DNA from: Candidatus Gastranaerophilales bacterium
Lineage (GTDB): Bacteria > Cyanobacteriota > Vampirovibrionia > Gastranaerophilales > Gastranaerophilaceae
Direction of reading: 5' to 3'
Assembly (NCBI GenBank): GCA_016282705.1
Contig: JAEELO010000011.1
Coordinates: 62,001-126,000, forward strand
DNA: 64,000 bases
Shown here: one piece after another, positions 9,766-17,439 of the stretch
Numbering within the stretch: the stretch's first letter is position 1
Layout: each line of letters begins with the position of its first letter
Translations under genes and position numbers: made by a program
The notes under the pieces: model-generated
The model's database searches: none
The model's input: the letters and a program-made list of their open reading frames with translations, nothing else
What the model was told of the DNA's origin: nothing

Positions 9766-10515
9766 ATGACGGAAAATAATGAATTACAAGCCGAACAAGA
9801 ATCTCATCAAAAAATACTTGTAGCAGATGATGAAGCAAGTATCAGAAGAATCTTGGAAGCTCGTTTAAGCATGATTGGCTACGATATTGTTACTGCAACA
9901 GACGGAGAAGAAGCTATTGCAGCATTTAATAAACATAATCCTGATTTAATCGTTTTAGATGTTATGATGCCTAAAATAGACGGTTATGGTGTTACAAGAG
10001 AAATAAGAAGAACATCAGATGTTCCGATAATCCTTCTTACCGCTTTAGGTGATGTTTCAGAAAGAATTACAGGTCTTGAATTAGGTGCAGATGACTATGT
10101 TATAAAACCATTCAGCCCTAAGGAACTCGAAGCAAGAGTTAAAGCAGTACTTAGAAGAACAAACACAAAAGAAGTTTCGGCACCTACAAGCAAGGTTGCA
10201 AAAAATGTTATAACTACAGGCAATATTAGAATTGATACCGCAAGACGTCAGGTATTCAGAAAGAATGAACGTATAAGATTAACAGGTATGGAATTCAGCC
10301 TTTTGGAATTATTGGTAAATAATTCAGGTCAAGCATATTCAAGAAATGAAATATTACAGCATGTTTGGTCATATCCGCCGGATCACAGAATTGATACTCG
10401 TGTCGTAGACGTACATATTTCAAGACTTCGTTCAAAACTTGAAACAGACCCTGCAAATCCGGAATTAATTCTGACTGCAAGAGGTATCGGATATATGTTC
10501 CAAAGAATTTCTTAG
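9766..10515 (+). CDS. rpaB: OmpR-family response regulator, RpaB/Ycf27-type
   Basis: ILVADDEASIRRILEARLSMIGYDIVTATDGEEA; LDVMMPKIDGYGVTREIR; LGADDYVIKPFSPKELEARVKAVLRR; IRLTGMEFSLLELLVNNSG; DTRVVDVHISRLRSKLETDPANPELILTARGIGYMFQRI, very close to cyanobacterial RpaB as remembered. Confidence 0.85.
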   Translation: MTENNELQAEQESHQKILVADDEASIRRILEARLSMIGYDIVTATDGEEAIAAFNKHNPDLIVLDVMMPKIDGYGVTREIRRTSDVPIILLTALGDVSERITGLELGADDYVIKPFSPKELEARVKAVLRRTNTKEVSAPTSKVAKNVITTGNIRIDTARRQVFRKNERIRLTGMEFSLLELLVNNSGQAYSRNEILQHVWSYPPDHRIDTRVVDVHISRLRSKLETDPANPELILTARGIGYMFQRIS

Positions 10516-10531
10516 TTGAAATTATATATAT

Positions 10532-10560
10532 AAAAAGAGAGGCATCTGCCTCTCTTTTTT
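10532..10560. terminator. Bidirectional rho-independent terminator
   Basis: AAAAAGAGAGGC-ATCT-GCCTCTCTTTTTT. Confidence 0.85.
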
Positions 10561-10576
10561 AATTGGTATCAATATA

Positions 10577-11905
10577 TTATATTATTTTTTTCTTTTCTTT
10601 TTCTCTTTCTTCGTGTTTATCTATCATTTGTTGAAGTTCTTCGGGTAAAACGGTATTATGTGCAACAGCTTTTTCCTGCAAACCTTTTTCCAATAACACG
10701 ACTTCTTTATTTTTGAGGTTTTCACTTGCTTCTACAACATCTCTGTCGTGATAGAATTCTACAATTTTAATACAGTTTTCGGAAGGAGCTGAATTTTCTG
10801 CCAATCTTTCCTGAACCGGATAACTTGCCCATTCATCAGGAATTTCATCAATTGAATTATAATATTTGCCGTCAGGTGCAAGTCTTTTATCAATTTCTTT
10901 TTCAAGTACCTTTTGTACATAAGATTTTTGACTTTTAAATCTGCAAGGAATAATTATTTCGGAGCCGATAACTTCTTCAGGGTCTCGTTTTTCATATTTT
11001 TTAAACATTTCTGAGGCAAGATGCAGATGTCCGAGCTCTATATCCAAAAAGATTTCCCAATATTTTTTAATTTCGTCATCGACTTCATCTTCAAAACAGG
11101 TATAATAGTTACAAACTTCCGTAAATTCGTGAAGTAATAATTTCTCAAGCATAGTTTCGGAAGGGTCAATCAAGGATTCATACATAGTAACGTGTTCTTC
11201 TTCAACATCTTTTATTTCGGCATAAGTTTCTCTCAGAACATGGTCTCCGTACATAAATCCGTGTTCCGCATAGAAATTGTGAGTTTGCTGTTCTCCCGAC
11301 AATACGGTTAAAATGTTGACCTTTGTTTGAGGTGAAGCAGTGGATTTATCATAGTGATTACGAAGTCTTAGACTGTTACAATTATGATGATGCTGAGTCG
11401 GGCGACCTATAATAACATCTGTTTGTCCTTGTACTATGTCATTTGGTTCAAGTCCTTCTCTCATATAAGCAAATTGTGCATATCTGTACAGGTGGTCAAA
11501 ATCCTCCAATAATCCAAAGTTAAATGTTTCTTTAACGTATTTATCGGGTTCATTTTGTGCCAGCCAAGCAGTTAAATCAACAGCAACCTGTTCATATCCT
11601 AAAGTTGTTTCTAATACTGATTGGTCTTCGGGACACATCCAATTACAGGTCATTTGCTGTTGATTTTCAATTCGTCCCATCCTTGAGATATTTGCTCTGT
11701 CTTCGCTGTCAATTTCAGCCATAAACCTGTTTAATTGATGTTTAAATCCCCAGCCTTCGACTTCAATTCCGTTCATTAAAATCTGGCGGGTTCTTGTATA
11801 ACAATCAACTTTTTGTTTTTTATAGGGTTTTGCTACAATTTGATGCCAATTTCTAAGTTGTTTTTCTAAAGATATTCCTTTTTCTTTTAGCGGATTAAAT
11901 GTCAT
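10577..11905 (-). CDS. Hypothetical protein, possible ferritin-like diiron carboxylate domain
   Basis: Glu/His-rich helical stretches EEEHVTMYESL, LLHEFTEVCNYYTCFEDE, FLDIELGHLHLASEMF; domain call is an inference. Confidence 0.5.
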   Translation of the reverse strand: MTFNPLKEKGISLEKQLRNWHQIVAKPYKKQKVDCYTRTRQILMNGIEVEGWGFKHQLNRFMAEIDSEDRANISRMGRIENQQQMTCNWMCPEDQSVLETTLGYEQVAVDLTAWLAQNEPDKYVKETFNFGLLEDFDHLYRYAQFAYMREGLEPNDIVQGQTDVIIGRPTQHHHNCNSLRLRNHYDKSTASPQTKVNILTVLSGEQQTHNFYAEHGFMYGDHVLRETYAEIKDVEEEHVTMYESLIDPSETMLEKLLLHEFTEVCNYYTCFEDEVDDEIKKYWEIFLDIELGHLHLASEMFKKYEKRDPEEVIGSEIIIPCRFKSQKSYVQKVLEKEIDKRLAPDGKYYNSIDEIPDEWASYPVQERLAENSAPSENCIKIVEFYHDRDVVEASENLKNKEVVLLEKGLQEKAVAHNTVLPEELQQMIDKHEEREKEKKKII

Positions 11906-11933
11906 AATATACTCCTTAAAACTTTTATTTTGA

Positions 11934-11948
11934 AAGAACTTAGTTCTT
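11934..11948. promoter_or_regulatory. 7-1-7 inverted repeat AAGAACT-T-AGTTCTT upstream of the ferritin-like gene
   Basis: Perfect 7-bp arms, about 29 nt upstream of the start at 11905. Confidence 0.45.
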
Positions 11949-12082
11949 CGGATATTTTATAAAAAAATATTGTCGGATAAATTGGTCACATAACTATCTT
12001 TTCGGACTATATTAACTGCCTGTTTTTTGATTCTTTTAGGTATATAATAAGAAGCGAAGTTTTATTATTGAGAAGTAAAGAC

Positions 12083-13414
12083 ATGAAAAAACTGCCGATT
12101 ATAGAAATAACTCTTGTTCTATTAGGGTCACTATTGTACTTTTTTGCAAACATGCAAAGGGTTGCCATTCCGGGAGCAATTTTTACGCTTCTTTTGGATG
12201 ACTTGCACACATCGGCACAAAGCATTGCATCATTAGGTGCATCATTTATGTATATTTATGCAATCAGCCAGCTATTTGTAGGCATTCTTATTGCAAGATA
12301 CGGCGGATTTAGAGTAGTAACATTAGGGGCAGTATTGTTTTTCATAGGAAGTCTTATATTTCCGCTTGCGAATTCCATGCCTGTCTTGTATTTCAGTCGA
12401 ATATTAACAGGATGCGGCTCTGCCAGTTTTTATCTTGCAATGATAAATGAAACAAGAAAGATTGTTTCTCATAAAAATTTCGGGTTAGCACTTTCTTTTG
12501 TTTTATTAATAGGGTATTTAGGCGGAATTGTTGCAAATGCACCTATTGTTATTTGCATTAATAATTTAGGCTGGAGAAAAGTCTTTCTAATAACTGCAAT
12601 AGCTACAACCATAATTGCTTTATTATTCATTATAATAAATATCTTTTCTAAAAAACCCGAAGTAAACAAAGATGTAAAAATCAATTTCAGCTTATATAAA
12701 GAAGTTTTGAATAAAAAAAGAAATCTGAATTTATATACTTTTGCCTGCATAAACTACGGATTATATTACGTAATGCAAACCGTTATAGGTAAAAAATTCC
12801 TTGAAGATTATTGCAGTATGTCTGTTATTAATTCGGCAATGATTTTATCGGCAATGGGAATGTTATATGCTTTTTCAGGTTCGATTATTGCTTTTATGAG
12901 TAAATTATCTCTAAATAGAAGAACTATATATTTAAGAATTGCGACATTAAATACATTGTTTACTTTCCTCTGTATTTCAATATGTATTATTTTTAATATA
13001 AAAACTCCCGTAATACCGTGTATTTTATTCTGTGCAATAGCATTCTGGGCAAGTCTTTCACCGCTTCTTGTACCTTTATTACACGATATAAACGGAGAAA
13101 AAAATTCCGCTGCTTCGGTAAGCATAATGACTTGCGGATTTTATATTGCAGTAGGACTTTTAGGGAATTTTACGGGATTTTGTCTGGATAAATTAAATTT
13201 TCCGAATATAACCGAACATAGTGCATACCTTATAATATTTGCATTCTGTACCTGCATTGCTGTTCTTGCTTGTGTTAATTGCTTTAAAATAGAAGAATCC
13301 GCAAAAACAAAACGTATGCTTCAATATATCCAACATCATCTTGATATTGAGAAAGAACCGGAAGGAAAACACTGGCACGACAAATACGAACACGATTTGT
13401 ATAATAACGTGTAA
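12083..13414 (+). CDS. MFS transporter
   Basis: 12-TM-like hydrophobic profile; LIARYGGFRVVTLGA; ATG at 12083 preferred over TTG at 12068. Confidence 0.85.
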   Translation: MKKLPIIEITLVLLGSLLYFFANMQRVAIPGAIFTLLLDDLHTSAQSIASLGASFMYIYAISQLFVGILIARYGGFRVVTLGAVLFFIGSLIFPLANSMPVLYFSRILTGCGSASFYLAMINETRKIVSHKNFGLALSFVLLIGYLGGIVANAPIVICINNLGWRKVFLITAIATTIIALLFIIINIFSKKPEVNKDVKINFSLYKEVLNKKRNLNLYTFACINYGLYYVMQTVIGKKFLEDYCSMSVINSAMILSAMGMLYAFSGSIIAFMSKLSLNRRTIYLRIATLNTLFTFLCISICIIFNIKTPVIPCILFCAIAFWASLSPLLVPLLHDINGEKNSAASVSIMTCGFYIAVGLLGNFTGFCLDKLNFPNITEHSAYLIIFAFCTCIAVLACVNCFKIEESAKTKRMLQYIQHHLDIEKEPEGKHWHDKYEHDLYNNV

Positions 13415-13439
13415 TAGCATAGATAATTTTTATTTAATT

Positions 13440-14819
13440 TCAAACTATATTTCTAATTGTTTGTTCTAACAATTTATTTTTCTCTTGAGAATCAGTTTCT
13501 ATGTATATTCTTAATAACGGTTCCGTTCCGCTTTTTCTTATTAAAACATTGCTTCCGTCATCTAAATATAATTTCAACCCGTCTATAGAATTTGATTTCA
13601 ATATTTTATAGTCTCCCAATACGGAATATTTACTAAATTTTTCTATTATTTTATCCTGTTCTTCTCTTGATTCTAATTTTAAATCTACTCTTTCATTAAA
13701 GAAACCTCTTTTCAACTCAGCCAGAAATTCGCTATGAAGAGTATATAAAGGCTTTCCTGAATATGCAAGCATTTCCATAACAAGCAGATTAGCCAATATT
13801 CCGTCTTTTTCGGGGATATGACCTTTTATGCTCAATCCTCCTGATTCTTCACCGGCAATAAGCACATCATTGTTTCTCATAGCACTGCCGAGCCATTTAA
13901 AGCCCACTGCGGTTTCAATTACATCTACATTATTCAATTGTGCATATAAGTCCAGCATAGAGCTTGCACCAACCGTTTTGGCAAGTTTCCCTGTCATTCC
14001 TTTATTATTTTTTAAATGCTTCATTAACATACAAATAATATCATTTGCCGTTATGAAATTACCTTTTTCATCAAAAACACCAAATCTGTCACCGTCACCG
14101 TCATTACTCAATCCTATATTACCGTTTTCTATACACAATTTTTTTAGTGACGGTAAATATTTTTCTTTAGGATCCGGCATAAATCCGCCAAAATTAATAT
14201 CCCGTTCCATATTTTGGCAATTATTCTCTATTTTATATTCGTTTAATATACGTTCAAATATTTTGGCAGCAGCACCATGATGCCCGTCATAATTTATTTT
14301 TATATTTGTATTTTTAATTTTTTCTATATCTATAACAGAAATTATATGTTTTAAATAATCCTCATCAAATGAAACTTCTGATAAAGTGCCTTCTGTTTTG
14401 GCATGAATAAAATTCGTTTCTAAATTTTCCACTATATTTTTGACCATATAATCTTCGGCAGGGCCGCCATACGGAGGGATAAACTTAATTCCCAAATATT
14501 CTGGAGGATTATGTGAAGCAGTAAGCATAATTGCATATGCTTTTTTATATAAAGCCGAATATGCAAGAACAGGTGTCGCAACAACTTTATTACTTAATTC
14601 AATATTAAACCCGAATTTTGAAAGCTTTTTTGCAATATAAGAAGCAAATTCATCAGCTTCATTTCTCGGATCATATCCTATTAATATTTTTTTATCAAAC
14701 CCTGTTTCATTATAAATGTAATTAGCAATCCCATTTATAACTTTATCTGTATTTTCATAGGTAAAATCTTTATTTAATACTGCTCTCCACCCATCAGTAC
14801 CAAATTTTATATCAGTCAT
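13440..14819 (-). CDS. Phosphoglucomutase/phosphomannomutase family protein
   Basis: MTDIKFGTDGWRA; IMLTASHNPPEYLGIK; NDGDGDRFGVFD; GEESGGLS; IRKSGTEPLLRIYIE. Confidence 0.95.
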   Translation of the reverse strand: MTDIKFGTDGWRAVLNKDFTYENTDKVINGIANYIYNETGFDKKILIGYDPRNEADEFASYIAKKLSKFGFNIELSNKVVATPVLAYSALYKKAYAIMLTASHNPPEYLGIKFIPPYGGPAEDYMVKNIVENLETNFIHAKTEGTLSEVSFDEDYLKHIISVIDIEKIKNTNIKINYDGHHGAAAKIFERILNEYKIENNCQNMERDINFGGFMPDPKEKYLPSLKKLCIENGNIGLSNDGDGDRFGVFDEKGNFITANDIICMLMKHLKNNKGMTGKLAKTVGASSMLDLYAQLNNVDVIETAVGFKWLGSAMRNNDVLIAGEESGGLSIKGHIPEKDGILANLLVMEMLAYSGKPLYTLHSEFLAELKRGFFNERVDLKLESREEQDKIIEKFSKYSVLGDYKILKSNSIDGLKLYLDDGSNVLIRKSGTEPLLRIYIETDSQEKNKLLEQTIRNIV

Positions 14820-14881
14820 ATTCTGCCCTTTTTATTTATTTTATGTACAATAATTTTATATAAGAAGTAAAGGTTTAGCAA

Positions 14882-15730
14882 ATGTCTGATTTATCATATG
14901 AGAATATATATTACTTAGGACCCGACGGTTCTAATACATACAATGCTTTGTTAAGATTTATGGAACTCACTTCAATAAAAATAAAAAATAAAAAGCCTCA
15001 AAAAAGTATCAAAGCCGCCCTTGCAGAATTGGAAAAAGATTATTCTTCAATATGTATATTGCCGATGGAAAATTCTATTGAAGGTATTGTTCGTGAAACA
15101 ATAGATAATTTTCTAAGATTTAATGATAATTCAATAAATGTACAAGGCGAAATAACACTTAAGATTGAACATAATCTCCTTTCATCAGCAGATAACAAAG
15201 ATAAAATAAAAAAAATATACTCACATCCTCAAGCTCTTGCTCAATGCAGTAATTATTTATTTAAAAATTTTCCGAATGCCGAGTTAAAAGAAGTTTCTTC
15301 AACCAGCTATGCCGCAGAAAAAGCAGCAGAAGAAGGCAGTGATTGTGCTGCAATTGCGAATAAAACTTGTGCGGAATTATTCGGATTGAATATTATTGAT
15401 TCAAATATTAACGATGAACAGGGCAATAAAACAAGATTTTACATACTTTGCAGAGATAAATTATTTGATACAAAAGAAGGAAAAACAGCATTGATGCTCT
15501 CTACAAAGAATGAATCCGGAGCTTTGTGTAAAGTGCTTCAAATTCTATATAATCATAATATTAACCTTACTTGCATAGATTCAAGACCATCAAAAAAGAA
15601 ATTAGGTGAATATTTGTTTTTTATGGAACTTGACGGATTAAAAGAAGACTATAGAATAAAACTGGCAATTGAAGAATTAATTAATTATGTACCGTATATG
15701 AAGATATTAGGTTCTTTTGGTTCATATTAA
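14882..15730 (+). CDS. pheA: Prephenate dehydratase with C-terminal ACT domain
   Basis: YYLGPDGSNTYNAL; LPMENSIEGIVRETIDNF; SHPQALAQC; NKTRFYIL; ACT-like GALCKVLQILYNHNINLTCIDSRPSKKKLGEYLFF. Confidence 0.93.
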   Translation: MSDLSYENIYYLGPDGSNTYNALLRFMELTSIKIKNKKPQKSIKAALAELEKDYSSICILPMENSIEGIVRETIDNFLRFNDNSINVQGEITLKIEHNLLSSADNKDKIKKIYSHPQALAQCSNYLFKNFPNAELKEVSSTSYAAEKAAEEGSDCAAIANKTCAELFGLNIIDSNINDEQGNKTRFYILCRDKLFDTKEGKTALMLSTKNESGALCKVLQILYNHNINLTCIDSRPSKKKLGEYLFFMELDGLKEDYRIKLAIEELINYVPYMKILGSFGSY

Positions 15731-15759
15731 AAAAGGGAATTCAACAGAATTCCCTTTTT
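15731..15759. terminator. Rho-independent terminator
   Basis: AAAAAGGGAATTC-AACA-GAATTCCCTTTTT. Confidence 0.85.
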
Positions 15760-15782
15760 ATAATCTACTATATATTTTAAGT

Positions 15783-16274
15783 CTATGCTTTAAATGCATT
15801 AGTAATTTTTTCTTTAATATTTACAAATAAATTTTTTGCTTTCGGAATTATACCGTTTTCTTTATCTGCAGCTTTTGCAAAAAAATCTTTTACTTTGGTA
15901 ATAATACCTGTTTTTTTATCAGATGCTTGTGAACAAAGGTCTTTAACTTTTGCACCTAAACCTGTTTCTTTATTTGTTACCTTTTTATATAAATTTGAAA
16001 CATATTCTGTTGCCTTTTTGAAAATACCTGTTTCTTTAACTTTAGAATATAAGTTTGATGCTTTTTTTGAAACAGTATGAACTACCGAATTTATAGCTTT
16101 TGCAACAGTACCTGCAATACCGCTTTTTTCTGCCAATTTAGCGGTTGTTCCTGTTTTAGTTGCTATTGCAATTGCGGCAAGAGTGCCACCGGCTGCAATA
16201 AGTCCGGCATGCGATTTTTTCGTATTATTTACGTTTGTATATGCCGGTGATAATTGAACATTTCCAGTTTTCAT
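15783..16274 (-). CDS. Repeat-containing hypothetical protein, Lys-rich
   Basis: Complete ORF; Ala/Gly-rich hydrophobic segment LIAAGGTLAAIAIATKTG followed by internal repeats. Confidence 0.7.
   Translation of the reverse strand: MKTGNVQLSPAYTNVNNTKKSHAGLIAAGGTLAAIAIATKTGTTAKLAEKSGIAGTVAKAINSVVHTVSKKASNLYSKVKETGIFKKATEYVSNLYKKVTNKETGLGAKVKDLCSQASDKKTGIITKVKDFFAKAADKENGIIPKAKNLFVNIKEKITNAFKA
15816..15977 (-). repeat. Three tandem 54-bp (18-aa) coding repeats
   Basis: TNKETGLGAKVKDLCSQA / SDKKTGIITKVKDFFAKA / ADKENGIIPKAKNLFVNI. Confidence 0.75.
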
Positions 16275-16347
16275 TTTTATACTCCTGATTATTATATTTT
16301 CCTGCCTATATAAAGCATATGAACATGGTTTTTTGCCATGATAATAT

Positions 16348-16373
16348 GAATTGTAAAAAGAACTTTACAATTC
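16348..16373. repeat. Perfect 10-bp inverted repeat GAATTGTAAA-AAGAAC-TTTACAATTC
   Basis: Direct reading; intergenic, upstream of the 16274 minus-strand gene. Confidence 0.7.
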
Positions 16374-16451
16374 AATTTTAATATAAAAATATTCCATAAA
16401 AAATTTTATAAAAAGATATTGTAACAATTTCCGGTGAAATATAAGAAAATA

Positions 16452-16481
16452 AAAACGGAAACTTTTAAAAGTTTCCGTTTT
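16452..16481. terminator. Palindromic rho-independent terminator
   Basis: AAAACGGAAACTTTTAAAAGTTTCCGTTTT. Confidence 0.75.
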
Positions 16482-16491
16482 AATAAGGTAA

Positions 16492-17205
16492 TTATTTTTG
16501 TATTTGTTGCATAAGCCTTGCTTGCTTTTGCATTACAGTCCTTTGTGCTTCATCTAATAAAGCAATTTGTTTTTGAACAGCTTGGGAATGTTTTTGAACT
16601 GCTTCTTGCAAAGGGTTTATACCTTGCGAACCCACTCAATTGCCCATTTTAATAGCTGATTGTATAAATTTTTCTAATTTAGCAATTTGTTTTTCGATAC
16701 CTAATTTTGCATTGTCTGTTGTAGCTGCTGCTAAAGCTTTTTGTGCATTTGCAAGTTTTTCTTTTGCCATTTCTAATCGAAGTTTATTTGCTGTAGCTAC
16801 ATCTCTGCCATCACCAACAATTTCTCTTATTCTGTTTAATTTTGCCAATTCATCAGCATCTTTATCTACAGCTTTCTTAAAGAACTTTGTTGTAATTATA
16901 TCTTTTACTTTTGCTGCTTTTTCTGCTACAAATAAACCTGCTTTTTTAGCATAACCGGCAACTTTTTGAACCATTTGATTATCACCTTTATAATCAAGTT
17001 TGCCTTTCTTTGCTGCATATGCTAAACCTGCTGCTGCAGCTGCTGCCAATAAAACTGTTTTTAACAATCCATGTTTTGATTTTTTTGCTGCACCGTTATG
17101 TTTAATTCCGGTTGCAGGAACTGGATTTTCTTTTCTTTGATATAATTGCGGTTTATTTATCAAATCTGAATAAGATGATTTGAAACTTACAGGACTTAAA
17201 TACAT
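16492..17205 (-). pseudogene. Ala-rich TM/coiled-coil hypothetical protein interrupted by an in-frame TGA (16636-16638)
   Basis: ATG at 17205 with AAGGAGG SD. ORF reads ...IQSAIKMGN*VGSQGINPLQEAVQKHSQAVQKQIALLDEAQRTVMQKQARLMQQIQK* in one frame. The annotated ORF stops at 16636; pseudogene status is uncertain. Confidence 0.5.
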
Positions 17206-17439
17206 AATTACCTCCTTACTACTACGAAATTTATAAAACTTCTGAAGTATTATTTTTGACTTTCCAATAGGAATTATTAACAAAATGTAACAATAAATAA
17301 CTACCTGTTTAACACCGAATTGCTATTTAATTATAGCATATATGAAAGTTTTATGGAAATTTTTTTACTATTTTGGAATATTTTTTTTATGTCTGCACTC
17401 TACTAGTATAGGTAGGTTTGTTTTAGGGAGAAAATATTA

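Noticed and set aside
13828-14280. 150-aa plus-strand ORF inside the phosphohexomutase gene
   Set aside because: Antisense to conserved catalytic motifs; composition typical of a shadow ORF.
16636-16638. Genetic code reassignment of TGA
   Set aside because: The Sua5/YrdC-type gene ends at TGA (43502-43504) exactly where the family ends, so TGA is a normal stop in this genome; the in-frame TGA is a local anomaly.
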